From Luteolibacter sp. LG18 (GTDB lineage Bacteria; Verrucomicrobiota; Verrucomicrobiia; Verrucomicrobiales; Akkermansiaceae): a DNA stretch of 64,000 nt. Under the pieces are notes generated by a model. It made no database searches. It saw only the letters and a list, made by a program, of their open reading frames with translations, and was not told where the DNA came from. Below are positions 1 to 8,775 of the stretch, one piece after another; position 1 is the first letter of the stretch; each line of letters begins with the position of its first letter. Position numbers and translations under genes: made by a program. The DNA is taken from assembly GCF_036322585.1 (NCBI RefSeq), contig NZ_AP024600.1, forward strand, positions 3,348,001 to 3,412,000, read 5' to 3'.

Positions 1-27
1 GTTCGAGCTCGATGCAGAGCCAAGCCC

Positions 28-264
28 GTGAAACACGTCGATCTCCACATCCTGGTGCTTGCGGTCATCGGTTTCTCGATCGCGGCCCTGCTCCGGCAGC
101 CGCCCGTCTTTGCCGCGTGGCTGGTGGTGCTCCAGTTTCCGATCTTCACCCGCCATCCCATCCGGCGGGCAGGGGAGGGGAAACGGATCGCCTGCCAGGA
201 GGCGGTCGTCGCGATCGTCGCCGCGGCCGCCTGGTGGAGCATGGGAGGGCCCGGCGAAAGGTAG
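28..264 (+). CDS. small membrane protein, possibly truncated by a stop
   Basis: I do not recognise this 78-residue product. It starts at a GTG and carries two or three hydrophobic stretches (residues 7-23, 29-40 and about 59-70), which suggests an inner-membrane protein. The frame is also open back to base 1, so the true start may lie outside the window. It ends at TAG 262-264. The next coding-looking frame (289-561) is in the same phase, so the two could be one gene split by an in-frame stop, or a membrane gene followed by a separate soluble one. No convincing Shine-Dalgarno sequence precedes the GTG. Confidence 0.35.
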   Translation: MKHVDLHILVLAVIGFSIAALLRQPPVFAAWLVVLQFPIFTRHPIRRAGEGKRIACQEAVVAIVAAAAWWSMGGPGER

Positions 265-288
265 GCCCGCATCACCGGGGAGACCTGG

Positions 289-561
289 GTGGAGAAGAAA
301 CCGTCCATCGACAAGCGCATCCAAATCCCGGAGGCGGGCTATCAGCAGTTCCTCCGCGAGGCCCGGGAAACCGGCGTGCTGGAAATCCCGTCCCAGCTCG
401 ACCGGGTTGCCTACACCCATCACGATGACTGGGTGGGGCTGAAGGCGGATGCCGCCACGGAGGCCCATTGGTTCCAGACCGTGGGCGGCGTCCATCGGGA
501 CCAGCGGTTCGGCGTCCTGCTCCAGAAAGTGTTCATTGCCCTGCCGCGGTTGTGGCCGTAG
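289..561 (+). CDS. hypothetical protein, same frame as the preceding ORF
   Basis: This 90-residue soluble product is of unknown function. The GTG start at 289 has a GGGGAG motif about 6 bases upstream, which favours independent translation. The protein is hydrophilic and ends in a short hydrophobic tail (VFIALPRLWP). Because it continues the phase of the membrane ORF that ends at 264, with only eight codons between that stop and this GTG, it may instead be the cytosolic half of one disrupted gene. The sequence alone does not decide between the two. Confidence 0.35.
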   Translation: MEKKPSIDKRIQIPEAGYQQFLREARETGVLEIPSQLDRVAYTHHDDWVGLKADAATEAHWFQTVGGVHRDQRFGVLLQKVFIALPRLWP

Positions 562-664
562 CATCCCCCCAGCTCTCATCCCATCCTCCGGGCCCGTCCA
601 AATGGCATTCTAGATCACCCGCCACTGCACCGTGACGGAGATCCGCCCACCGTGCTGGTGAAAG

Positions 665-1165
665 ATGAATCGATACCCGATGAAGCGAAAGAGATTGGCT
701 TGCCTGTTGGCGGTGGTGGCCCTGGTAGTCGTTTACGCGGTCACGGCTCACATTTCCGCCTCGTATGGAACCCGGAGCACGGGAGTAGATGGCGTCGGCA
801 TCCGGCTCTTCCGGCCGTTGCTGAGAGAGGTTTTGAATGTCCACTCGTCCGATCGCTACGCGTTGAAGATCGGCGGGAAGGATTATCCCAATGTGGAGGG
901 GAACTATCCGTATTTCCTCAGCGTGCCGGAGATCGATTCGGTTGTGTTCCGTTTCGACCGAAACAACGATCGGGATTTCACGACCGTGGTGAGGAATTTG
1001 CGGGATGGCCGGGAGTTCCTTTTCCATCACGACCTGACGTACCTGCCCTTCGGCGATCCGTTGGTAACGGTGAAGAAAGCCGACCAGGAAGTCATCGTCG
1101 TGTCTTGCCGTGGAAAGGATTACACCCTCGATCTGGAAGCCGGCCGGATTCGGATCGATCTGTGA
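665..1165 (+). CDS. hypothetical single-pass or secreted protein
   Basis: A 166-residue product with no recognised family. The N-terminus has basic residues (MNRYPMKRKR) followed by a hydrophobic helix at about residues 11-27, fitting a membrane anchor or uncleaved signal. The rest is mixed charged and aromatic sequence, predicted to lie outside the membrane. The start could be 665 or the second ATG at 680. Codon use and the clear signal-anchor support a real gene. The neighbours are unrelated small membrane proteins, so context gives no function. Confidence 0.6.
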   Translation: MNRYPMKRKRLACLLAVVALVVVYAVTAHISASYGTRSTGVDGVGIRLFRPLLREVLNVHSSDRYALKIGGKDYPNVEGNYPYFLSVPEIDSVVFRFDRNNDRDFTTVVRNLRDGREFLFHHDLTYLPFGDPLVTVKKADQEVIVVSCRGKDYTLDLEAGRIRIDL

Positions 1166-1211
1166 GAAAGTTTCCACAGGCCGCCATCCGCGCGGGAGCA
1201 CCAGCCCTCCA

Positions 1212-1532
1212 TCACCCCCGCTGGATCGTGATCCGGTTCGCCAGCCACCCGGACACCGTCACCACCAGCAGCCCCACATAGAGCAGCGGCGGAATGTCGG
1301 AAAACCAGTCCACCACCATCACCACCGGCAGGGTCCAGATGCCCCACCACGGATGTCGCCGCCTCTCCCGCTCCGCGAGCTCGCCGGGCGTCACCCGCTG
1401 CCCCTTCGCCCGCACCCGGTAGCCCACCCGCTCCGCCAAGAACACGCACACGAACCCGACCAGCACGAGAGAGACCACTTCCCCCACCGATGGCAGGGGC
1501 TGTGCCGCGACAATCCATTTGCTCATCTTCAT
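1212..1532 (-). CDS. small integral membrane protein
   Basis: A 106-residue product of unknown function. It has hydrophobic segments at about residues 16-33 and 66-95, separated by a basic cytoplasmic-looking loop (residues 36-60, rich in Arg and Glu). The start is at MKMSKW; a second in-frame Met lies two codons downstream. It converges with the preceding plus-strand gene, leaving 46 bp between the stops, and is divergent from the acetyltransferase gene that follows. Confidence 0.55.
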   Translation of the reverse strand: MKMSKWIVAAQPLPSVGEVVSLVLVGFVCVFLAERVGYRVRAKGQRVTPGELAERERRRHPWWGIWTLPVVMVVDWFSDIPPLLYVGLLVVTVSGWLANRITIQRG

Positions 1533-1651
1533 CCATGGGCCTTTCCGGACCCGCTTCCATCCTGTCCCCGCGGCCCCTCAACGTCCAGCCCCTCCCCATT
1601 CCAATCCACCTTCGGGTTTCCATCCCTTCCTTTCCGCGCCACACTCCCGGC

Positions 1652-2137
1652 ATGGACATCCGCCGCGCCACCGCCGCCGATCATGACGCCGTTTGGGAAA
1701 TCTTCCGCAGCGTGATCGCCGCGGGGGACACCTACGTCTTCGATCCCGCCCTGCCGCGGGAGGACGCGCTCGCCTACTGGTTCGCCGTCGGCACCCACCC
1801 CTACGTCGCCGTGGAGGACGGGCGCGTGCTCGGCACCTACATCTTCAAGGCGAACCAACCCGGCCTCGGCTCCCACGTCGCCAATGCCAGCTACATGGTC
1901 TCCGCCGCCGCGCGCGGAAAGGGCGTGGGCTCCGCGCTCTGCGCCCACTCCCTGGAGGAGGCCGCCCGCGCCGGTTTCCTCGCCATGCAGTTCAACATCG
2001 TCGTCAGCACCAATGAGGCCGCCATCCACCTTTGGAAAAAGCACGGCTTCCGCATCCTCGGCACCGTCCCGCGCGCCTACCGCCACCGCCAGCTCGGCCT
2101 CGTCGACGCCCACGTCATGTTCCGCGAGCTCGCGTGA
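1652..2137 (+). CDS. GNAT-family N-acetyltransferase
   Basis: A 161-residue protein of the usual length for a single GNAT domain. Established for the family: transfer of an acetyl group from acetyl-CoA to an amine. Seen here: the N-terminal MDIRRATAADHDAVWEIF helix, the acetyl-CoA pyrophosphate-binding loop at about residues 90-99 (ARGKGVGSAL, the R-x-x-G-x-G/A motif), and the late AIHLWKKHGFRILGTVP segment typical of motif B. The start at 1652 was chosen because homologous sequence begins there; the frame is open upstream but proline-rich and non-coding in appearance. The substrate cannot be told; phosphinothricin-type acetyltransferases are a plausible subfamily. Confidence 0.88.
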   Translation: MDIRRATAADHDAVWEIFRSVIAAGDTYVFDPALPREDALAYWFAVGTHPYVAVEDGRVLGTYIFKANQPGLGSHVANASYMVSAAARGKGVGSALCAHSLEEAARAGFLAMQFNIVVSTNEAAIHLWKKHGFRILGTVPRAYRHRQLGLVDAHVMFRELA

Positions 2138-2157
2138 GGGCGGGGGACCCTCTTCCC

Positions 2158-2183
2158 GTGGCGGAAGTGGTGACACTTCAGGC
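2158..2183 (+). repeat. decayed GTAG-type hairpin repeat
   Basis: A GTGG foot is followed by CGGAAGTG, the loop GTGA and CACTTCAG, then GC. It matches the left hairpin of the repeats flanking the transposase near 23.4 and 24.1 kb, with one mismatch near the stem base. The following bases to about 2250 are a diverged version of the same spacer (CT-rich, GCTCCT motifs). The opposing hairpin is no longer visible. The rest of 2184-2371 holds no gene that I can see. Confidence 0.6.
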
Positions 2184-2371
2184 TGGGTCAACCCGCACCC
2201 GCTCCTCAGCGTCCATCCGCTCCTTTACTCCCGACGCCCAACTTCGTAGACCTCGGTGCCTCCACCCGTGGTCGCGCGGGTGGCGTCCCCGGGGCGCTCG
2301 GCCGCTTGCTATCCGGAGTCCGGAGGTCAGTGGACCGAATGAAGGAGGATGATTGAAGCGCGCATCAAATC

Positions 2372-2704
2372 ATGACGGGGACTGCCATGGAAATAATCGA
2401 AATGTTGCGGGATGACATGGTTGGCAGTGGATTCCTCGTCCAATGGATCACGCATCATCAAGGAGCCGGTGAATCGCTCCAGGATTGCGTGAATCGGACT
2501 CTTGGAGAGCTGCTGTCATCAGGGCAGGTCGAAATTGGGGTCGCTCAATCGGCTGAGCCCGATTACGTGGAGTTTGTGGCTTGGAGGGGCTCTGTTGAAG
2601 AGCGTGTTTCCAGGGCGATGGAAACGGTTCTCGCTGCGGCTGATCGGGACAAAGCATTCGCTTACTGGCTTTGCCTTCGAGAGAATGTTGACCGCTTTGA
2701 ATAG
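2372..2704 (+). CDS. hypothetical protein
   Basis: A 110-residue acidic soluble protein with no motif I recognise. It is Glu/Asp-rich, predicted mostly helical (residues 4-20, 33-48, 72-100), and lacks a signal peptide. The start at ATG 2372 is preceded by an AAGGAGG about 24 bases upstream, which is too far to be a good ribosome-binding site for it; the ATG at 2387 is an alternative. G+C content is lower here than in the neighbours, which may indicate transfer. It converges with the frameshifted gene at 2767-3500. Confidence 0.5.
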   Translation: MTGTAMEIIEMLRDDMVGSGFLVQWITHHQGAGESLQDCVNRTLGELLSSGQVEIGVAQSAEPDYVEFVAWRGSVEERVSRAMETVLAAADRDKAFAYWLCLRENVDRFE

Positions 2705-2766
2705 CTGTTGCGGGCCGCGGAAGGGGGCGGTCGTTGCATTTGAACATTCCTCCTGGATGGACCCGC

Positions 2767-3500
2767 TCACCCCTCTTCCATCGCCCGCTGCGCGGTCGGG
2801 TACCAAGTCTCCGGCGGCCATGTGTACTTCCGGAAATCGCTCGTCATCGAGTCGAGAGAATCGAGCGGCGTGAAACTGAAATTCGAAAAGTCTCTCGCCT
2901 TGGCTAGCTCGACAAACCGGCGGCTGCAGAAAAATTCCCCGAACACCAGCACCCCGTTGTCCGCGCCGGGAACCCGCATGAAGTCGTCCCCGGGTATATC
3001 CCGGTTCATTCGCACGCGTTGGATGTGGGGGATGAAGCCATCCTTGCGGAAGAATACCTTGCAGCGTTTGTCGTTCTGCTTGTCCTGGGTTTCGAAGCGA
3101 AACACGTATTGTTCATCCACCTTCTCAAAGACGCGGTATGTGAGAAGTGGTGCCGCCCCCTCTACATTTACCCGGTAATAGGGCTGGGGAGGGAGGACTA
3201 GATCGCCCGTCATCGGTGCATAGGAGAAATCGACGGGGGTACAGGTTAGACCGGTCAGGTCTTGGGAAATAATTGCCTCGATCACCCGCTCGCTGAAGAT
3301 GAGCGGCATGTGGGACACCGCCGGACTGAGGCAATCCGGCCACGTCTTCACCTTACGGGTCAGCTTCACCCTGGGCCGCTCCAGATCCGGGAGGTGGGGA
3401 CGCCTTCCATGCGCGGCCCCCGCAGGGCGTGGATCGCATCGTAGGACGGCGCGCCCACCGCCCTGGCGCTGCCGATGAAAAAATCCGTCACCCTCTTCAT
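2767..3500 (-). pseudogene. imm11-like (immunity-type) protein, frameshifted
   Basis: Two frames together give one protein of about 244 residues. The first frame starts at ATG 3500 (MKRVTDFFIGSARAVGAP) and runs to about 3400. The second continues with HLPDLERPRVKLTRKVKTWP and runs to the stop at 2767. The shift lies in the C-rich stretch at about 3388-3402. The sequence has the pattern of imm11/DUF1629-like proteins: a central FSERVIEAI helix, a hydrophobic middle, and a C-terminal FVELAKARDFSNFSFTPLD segment. Such proteins often accompany polymorphic toxins, but no toxin is visible nearby. A sequencing error is possible. Family assignment is tentative. Confidence 0.45.
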
Positions 3501-3533
3501 TCAGGCTTTGGTTTAAACCGCTCCGCCATGTCG

Positions 3534-3941
3534 TCAACCGGGGTTGCCCGCATCGGGATCCTGCTTCGGGAGCAGCACTCCGACGATCATGCCGGAGACG
3601 ATCGCCGCGGCGCACCCGCCGCGGATTTCCCGGAAGAGGCCCAGCATCACCAGCGGCACCACCGCTCCGATCGCTCCTCCCAGCAGGGCCTTCCGGCCCA
3701 GGGACCACCGCCGCAGGCGATCGGGAGCCCACACGTAAACGGGGAGGATCACCATCACGCAGGTCACCGCGAGCGCGATCCCGGTCCAGATGCCAACGAA
3801 CCTGAGGGTGCGCCATGGGTCGATCGAGCCCCAGGTGTAGGCCATATCGCAGCCCAGCAGAATGCCGGCGCTCGCCCCCCAGGCCAGCAGCCCGCTCACA
3901 CCCGCTCTCCCAACCGTTCTCGCCATGGCTCCTTCGATCAT
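3534..3941 (-). CDS. multi-pass membrane protein, unknown function
   Basis: A product of about 135 residues with four hydrophobic segments: GVSGLLAWGASAGILLGC, FVGIWTGIALAVTCVMVIL, ALLGGAIGAVVPLVMLGL and CAAAIVSGMIVGVLL. The start is uncertain. ATG 3941 is used here; ATG 3926 is an alternative, and the frame is open further upstream (residues resembling a hydrophobic run, GLAIPGIAFLF) to near the stop of the preceding gene. It lies in a minus-strand run between the secreted protein at 4021-4830 and the frameshifted gene. No family is recognised. Confidence 0.5.
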   Translation of the reverse strand: MIEGAMARTVGRAGVSGLLAWGASAGILLGCDMAYTWGSIDPWRTLRFVGIWTGIALAVTCVMVILPVYVWAPDRLRRWSLGRKALLGGAIGAVVPLVMLGLFREIRGGCAAAIVSGMIVGVLLPKQDPDAGNPG

Positions 3942-4020
3942 CGTCGCCGCCTTGAATAGCCGGAGGGGGAAGAGGAAGGCAATGCCCGGGATCGCCAGCC
4001 CGCCGTTCCAGTGATCCTCA

Positions 4021-4830
4021 TCAGCCGCGGCCGCTGCCCGCACGGCGCTTCGCGAGCCATGCCACCACGAGCAGGACGAGCACGCCTCCGCCCACGGCCA
4101 GACCGGTGAATCCCCCGGGCGCGGCCGCTGGCTCATTCTCCGGAACTTGGTGGGCAGGAGCGGCTTTCCCTCCGGCCGGGGTGGCGTCCCTTGGCGTGCC
4201 CGCTGCTCCGGAGGAAGGAGCGGTGGGAGTGGCAGGGAACGGGGCCACGCTGTTGGCCGCGGTGATTTCCAGGGGTTTCGGTTCCGGCAGCGGCTGTCCC
4301 TCCACGGTGGGCTTGAACTCCGTGCCCCGGGCATCCAGCAGGCGGCCGTCCGGAGTGACCGTCGCCGGTTGCTCCGCTCCATGGCGGTCCGTCAGCACGA
4401 TCTGGTCCGGGGCTTTCACCGCGAGCTTCCCGCCGGCCAGTCCCACGGCCCGTTGCAGCGGGGCGAACCCGGCGATCTCGATATCCTCGGTCCCGGCTCC
4501 CTCCGGGCGGTGGCGGATGAACCGCAGGAAGCCGAAGCTGTCCTCGATCAGCACCGCGACCGTGCCGTCCCTCGCATCGGCGGAGTCCAGGGTCCATGCG
4601 CCGCCATTCGTGATCCTGCGGCGGTTGGTCCAGAAGGTGGTCGGCTCCTGGCCGTCCCGCCGGTAGGCCAGGGTGAAGAGTGCCTCGTCCTGGTCGTCCT
4701 GGATGGAAAGCGTCACGGCGGCCCCGCCAGGCAACCGCTGCTCCTCGGTGCGGGCGCGGGCGTTCTGGAAGCCGCCGGCGAGAAGACCCAACAGGGCGGC
4801 GGGCAGGACGAGGAAGGGACGGAAGCGCAT
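4021..4830 (-). CDS. secreted or periplasmic protein with C-terminal membrane helix
   Basis: A 269-residue protein of unknown function. It has a clear signal peptide (MRFRPFLVLPAALLGLLAGG, cleavage near residues 25-28), a beta-rich globular part to about residue 165, a proline/alanine-rich linker (about 165-235), and one C-terminal membrane helix (GLAVGGGVLVLLVVAWLAK) followed by basic residues. This layout suggests a periplasm-facing domain tethered by its C-terminus. It is first in a minus-strand run with 3534-3941. Confidence 0.6.
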   Translation of the reverse strand: MRFRPFLVLPAALLGLLAGGFQNARARTEEQRLPGGAAVTLSIQDDQDEALFTLAYRRDGQEPTTFWTNRRRITNGGAWTLDSADARDGTVAVLIEDSFGFLRFIRHRPEGAGTEDIEIAGFAPLQRAVGLAGGKLAVKAPDQIVLTDRHGAEQPATVTPDGRLLDARGTEFKPTVEGQPLPEPKPLEITAANSVAPFPATPTAPSSGAAGTPRDATPAGGKAAPAHQVPENEPAAAPGGFTGLAVGGGVLVLLVVAWLAKRRAGSGRG

Positions 4831-4937
4831 GAGGGAGGGGAGGATGGAAATCGGTCTAACAACGCCATCGGCGCGCCGGTTTGTTTACCCATGATGTCGC
4901 CGGATCGAACCACTCCGCCTCACCGCCCATCCCACCC

Positions 4938-4963
4938 CACCTCCTCGGTTTACCGCGGAGGTG
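4938..4963. terminator. hairpin after the TSP3-repeat gene
   Basis: The outer arms CACCTCC and GGAGGTG enclose an inner CGGT/ACCG hairpin. It sits 20 bp past the stop of the 4984-8682 gene and upstream of the next minus-strand gene. No clear T-run follows, so it may be a weak or factor-assisted terminator or an RNA-stability hairpin. Confidence 0.35.
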
Positions 4964-4983
4964 AGGCCGGAGGTCATGGAATC

Positions 4984-7900
4984 TCAATCGAGCGATGTGG
5001 CCTTCAGCCTCACCTTGCCGCAGTCCAGGCGGCCGGACACGTTCGGCAGCGTGACCTCCAGGCGGAAGTCCAGATAGCCGCTGAAGGTGCCGTCCGACAG
5101 GGTGCCACCCTCGATGAACATTCCCTGGGAAAGGATGCCTTCAAGCCCGAGCGTGTAGGTGCCGGCCTCGATGGTGTAGGAGGGCTCCGGATCAGGGAGC
5201 GCGCCATTGCCGGGCGGGGTGGAGTTCAGCCAAGGGGTGATCTCGATGTCCAGCGGTTCCTGTCCGCCATCCGTCCACGGCACCGCGCTGGTGCTGGTGG
5301 CGGCCCCCCAGATCGCTTCCCGGTCCACCGCGATGCGCCCGAAGAGGTGCATCGCATGGAGCTGCTCCTCGGCGGCCAGCCGCAGGTGGATCTGGGAACC
5401 GGCGGGCAGCGTCGGCACGCGGACCTGGAGCGGGGTGATGTCCGGAAGATCCGCGGTGGTGCCGATCACGAAATTTTCCGAGGTCGGCGTGCCGGGAGTG
5501 CTGGACCAGACGACGGAGTCGTTCCCGGAGGACGCGGCATCGTCGTTGTCGAAGTTCGTGACGTGGTTGGCCCCCAGGGTTTCGGTCCAGTCCTCCTTGC
5601 CCGCCTCGTCCGCCGCGGTGATGGAGCTGTCCCGGTTGGTGTCCACCAGGAGCTCCACCGGGGTGAGCGTGGCGCTCAGGCCGATGGTGAGGTCGGTGCC
5701 GTCTCCCTGGCGGTCGGTGGTGAGCAGGCCGTCCGTATTGGTGGCGACCCAGGCAGCGGTATGAAGGTCATGCGTCGCCCGGATCGGGATGTAGGCGTTC
5801 TCCGGTTCGGTGCCGAGGCTGGTGGGTAGGCCGCCGACCTGCGCGGTCCAGTCATAGTCCGGCTGTTCACGGTATCCTGGCAGCGAGTCCCGGTGCTTGA
5901 CGGTGATCGTGTAGGTGGCCCCGCGGCGGAGCTTGAGCGAGCAGGTGTCCACCTCGGAGAAATTGCGGCCCTCGAGGTCGAATTTCCGCGTGTCCCCATT
6001 GCTGCCCACGATCTCCATGCGCCAGCGCTCGGAGTGGCTGCCGCTGTCATCACCGATGGTGAACGGCATGTCGAAGACGGTGTCCGCGGACGGGGGCGTG
6101 CCGTCATCGGCATCGTCGTTCGGATCGCCGCCCACGGCGACTTCCGCGCCATCGGAAACGCCGCCGCCATCGGTATCCGCCACCAGTGGCTGGGTGCGGT
6201 GGATCATTTCCTCGAGGTTGTCCAGGCCATCGGCATCGGGATCGCCGGCGGTGCCGTTGTCGCCCGCCGCGCTGAGCGGATCGAGCCCGGTGGCCACCTC
6301 CCATTCGTCGCGGAGGAGGTCCCCGTCCGTATCCCGCTCGAAGGGACTGGTGCCGGCGGCGGATTCCGCGAGGTTGTCCAGGCCGTCCCCGTCCTCGTTG
6401 TCCAGCGGGTCCGCCATCAGGAGGTTCCCGTAGTAGCGGTATTCCCAGAGGTCGCTCAGGCCATCGGCATCGATGTCGGTGGTGGTGTCATCCGAGTGGG
6501 GATCGAAACCGTGGAGATACTCCTCCAGGTTCGTGAGGCGGTCGTGATCCGGGTCCAGTCCGGCATCGGCGCTGTCCAGCGGCAGGAGGCCGTGCTGGAT
6601 CTCCCAGCCATCCGGCATGCCATCGGCATCGCTGTCCACCGAGGTGGGGTCGGTGCCGGCCTGGTATTCGGCCAGATTGGTGGCGCCATCGTTGTCGTAA
6701 TCCCCCGCGGCATCGTCCACTTCCCAATCGAGGCGGCGGGTGGGCACGTTCGGGGATTGCGGGGTGGCGCGGCTCCAGGTCACCCAGCGGACTTCCCAGG
6801 CATCCGGCATCCCGTCGCTGTCCCGGTCCGCGAGGTTGTCGAGGGTGCCGGGCACGGTGGAGTAGCTCTGTGGATCGAACCCGAGCAGATACTCCTGGAT
6901 ATTGGTCACGGTATCGCCGTCGGGGTCCAGGTTCCTGCTCCCCGCATAGAGGGCATCGGTGGCGTTCCGGACCTCCCATAGGTCCGGCAGATCGTCGTCG
7001 TCCGTATCCGCCTTGGTGGGATTGGTGCCGACGGAGGGTTGGGATTCCTCCAGGTTGGTGAGGCCGTCGTTGTCGTAGTCCGCGGCGGCATCGTCCACGT
7101 CCCAATCGAGGCGGCGGGTGAAGACGTAGGCGTTCTGCAGCGGATCCCACGCCCAGCTGACCCACTGGACTTCCCAGCCATCGGGCATGCCGTCGTTGTC
7201 GCGGTCGACGAAATAGTCGGTGAGGACGCCGCCAGCGCTGTGGGTGTCCAGCGGGTGGGTGCCCAGCAGATATTCCCCGATGTTGGAAATGCCATCGAGG
7301 TCATAATCGTAGTCCCGCTCTGGATCGCTGGCCACCAGGTTCTCCGCCACCTCCCAGGCATCCGGCAGCATGTCGCCATCGGTGTCGCCCTTGGTGGGAT
7401 CGGCACCGTAGGTGTACTCGTTCAGATTGGAGAGGCCGTCCCCATCGTAGTCCGCGGCGGCGTCATTGGTCTCCCAGTCGATGACGGGGGTGAAGACGTA
7501 GTGTTTGGTCACCGGGTCCCATTCGCGGTGGGCCCACTTGAGCTCCCACGGGTCGGGCATGCCATCGTTGTCGCGGTCCGTGAGGTAGTCGTTGAGGCCG
7601 GGTACGGTGGAGGAGTACATCGGATCGAGGCCGAGGACGTACTCCGTCAGGTTGTCGACGTGGTCGCCGTCCGGGTCCGCGTCCTTGTCGTCCACCAGCG
7701 GGTTGGTGAAATGGGTCACCTCCCACTCGTCCGGCATGCCGTCCGCATCGGTGTCCGCCAGCGTGGGATTGGTGCCGGCGACGTACTCGCCGGCGTTGTC
7801 GAGCCCGTCGGAGTCGTGGTCCGCGGTGGCGTCCGCGACTTCCCAATCCAGGGTGCGGGTGACCACCGTGCGCTGGAGCATGGCGCTCCAGGTGGCGGTG

Positions 7901-8682
7901 GCCCACTTCGCCTCCCAGCGGTCCGGCATGCCGTCGCCGTCCGTGTCACGGGAAGCATCCGGATTGCCTCCGGTGCTGGTGGACTGGGGATCGGTGCCGA
8001 TGAGGTATTCGATGAGGTTGGAGATGCCGTCGCCATCCGGATCGCCGCTGGCATCGTTGCCGCCCGGATTGAGGCCGTGGGCGATTTCCCAGGAGTTTGG
8101 GATCAGGTCGCCATCGGTATCGGCGGCCGGCAGGGTTTCGAAACGGAGAGAGAAGACGGCCTTGAGCTGGCCCAGGGTGGCCGGGGCCTTGTTCGTGTCA
8201 TCCTCGGTGGTGTCCGTCCACGGATGGTGTCCGCCGGTGGCCGGGATGCCATTGGCGGTCATCTCCGCGGCGAGCCAGGCCGGAGCATCGGCGTGGAGGG
8301 CATCGTAGAAGGGAGCGGAGAGCGCCTTGAGCTGGCCGAGCAGGAGCGGGGCCTTCAGGGCATCCTTCTCCGCCTGGGTGGCGGGGGCCGCCCAGGAGGG
8401 CACTGGCTTGCCGGTGCCGGTGAGTTGGGCGTCCACCAGGGCGGCGAGGTCCGGCCGCTGGGCCTGCAGGGCGGCCAGCGCGCGGTTTGCCATCCATTTG
8501 GCTTGGCCGACGTTCGCCACGCTCTTGTTCGCCGGGGTGGCGGCGGGGTCGATGGCGGGCTGGGTGCCCTGCGACCACCACGCCGGCGGCGCGGCGGTGG
8601 CGAGCATGGCGGGCATCAGCACGCCGATGGAGGCGGCGCGCAGCGTGAGACTGCGGAAGAACGTGAAGCGGGAACCGTACAT
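4984..8682 (-). CDS. large secreted protein with calcium-binding TSP3-like repeats
   Basis: A 1,232-residue protein. It has a signal peptide (FFRSLTLRAASIGVLMPAMLATAA). An N-terminal helical part of about 200 residues contains two similar GQLKA-containing segments. Then comes a long run of Asp-rich repeats of the thrombospondin type 3 / dockerin-like kind (DTDGDGMPDRWE, DSDGLDNAGEYVAGTNP), repeating every 40-90 residues up to about residue 900. The C-terminal 330 residues are beta-rich and lack a recognisable anchor. Asp/Asn/Gly loops of this type bind calcium and stiffen extracellular proteins. ATG 8682 is preferred to the longer frame because the upstream stretch contains a terminator hairpin (8722-8746). 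The role is probably at the cell surface; no enzyme motif is visible. Confidence 0.72.
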   Translation of the reverse strand: MYGSRFTFFRSLTLRAASIGVLMPAMLATAAPPAWWSQGTQPAIDPAATPANKSVANVGQAKWMANRALAALQAQRPDLAALVDAQLTGTGKPVPSWAAPATQAEKDALKAPLLLGQLKALSAPFYDALHADAPAWLAAEMTANGIPATGGHHPWTDTTEDDTNKAPATLGQLKAVFSLRFETLPAADTDGDLIPNSWEIAHGLNPGGNDASGDPDGDGISNLIEYLIGTDPQSTSTGGNPDASRDTDGDGMPDRWEAKWATATWSAMLQRTVVTRTLDWEVADATADHDSDGLDNAGEYVAGTNPTLADTDADGMPDEWEVTHFTNPLVDDKDADPDGDHVDNLTEYVLGLDPMYSSTVPGLNDYLTDRDNDGMPDPWELKWAHREWDPVTKHYVFTPVIDWETNDAAADYDGDGLSNLNEYTYGADPTKGDTDGDMLPDAWEVAENLVASDPERDYDYDLDGISNIGEYLLGTHPLDTHSAGGVLTDYFVDRDNDGMPDGWEVQWVSWAWDPLQNAYVFTRRLDWDVDDAAADYDNDGLTNLEESQPSVGTNPTKADTDDDDLPDLWEVRNATDALYAGSRNLDPDGDTVTNIQEYLLGFDPQSYSTVPGTLDNLADRDSDGMPDAWEVRWVTWSRATPQSPNVPTRRLDWEVDDAAGDYDNDGATNLAEYQAGTDPTSVDSDADGMPDGWEIQHGLLPLDSADAGLDPDHDRLTNLEEYLHGFDPHSDDTTTDIDADGLSDLWEYRYYGNLLMADPLDNEDGDGLDNLAESAAGTSPFERDTDGDLLRDEWEVATGLDPLSAAGDNGTAGDPDADGLDNLEEMIHRTQPLVADTDGGGVSDGAEVAVGGDPNDDADDGTPPSADTVFDMPFTIGDDSGSHSERWRMEIVGSNGDTRKFDLEGRNFSEVDTCSLKLRRGATYTITVKHRDSLPGYREQPDYDWTAQVGGLPTSLGTEPENAYIPIRATHDLHTAAWVATNTDGLLTTDRQGDGTDLTIGLSATLTPVELLVDTNRDSSITAADEAGKEDWTETLGANHVTNFDNDDAASSGNDSVVWSSTPGTPTSENFVIGTTADLPDITPLQVRVPTLPAGSQIHLRLAAEEQLHAMHLFGRIAVDREAIWGAATSTSAVPWTDGGQEPLDIEITPWLNSTPPGNGALPDPEPSYTIEAGTYTLGLEGILSQGMFIEGGTLSDGTFSGYLDFRLEVTLPNVSGRLDCGKVRLKATSLD

Positions 8683-8721
8683 GGGTAGACGGGGCAGGGA
8701 GGTGGGCGGGAAAACGGGTGG

Positions 8722-8746
8722 GCCGCCGGACATCGGGTCCGGCGGC
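8722..8746 (-). terminator. strong hairpin between two secreted-protein genes
   Basis: A perfect 10-bp stem, GCCGCCGGAC and GTCCGGCGGC, with a 5-base loop. On the minus strand it lies 29 bp past the stop of the 8776-10341 gene, and CCACCCGTTTT follows. It probably ends that transcript and argues for the shorter start of the next gene. Confidence 0.55.
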
Positions 8747-8775
8747 ATGGGTGGCATTCGGCGCTGGCTACGGGA

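Noticed and set aside
4147..5829. 560-residue plus-strand frame
   Set aside because: Arg/Gly-rich shadow spanning the 3' part of the TSP3-repeat gene and the secreted-protein gene; no start signal or motif.
8683..8757. Longer N-terminus for the TSP3-repeat protein
   Set aside because: It contains a perfect 10-bp terminator hairpin, and the signal peptide begins at the downstream ATG.
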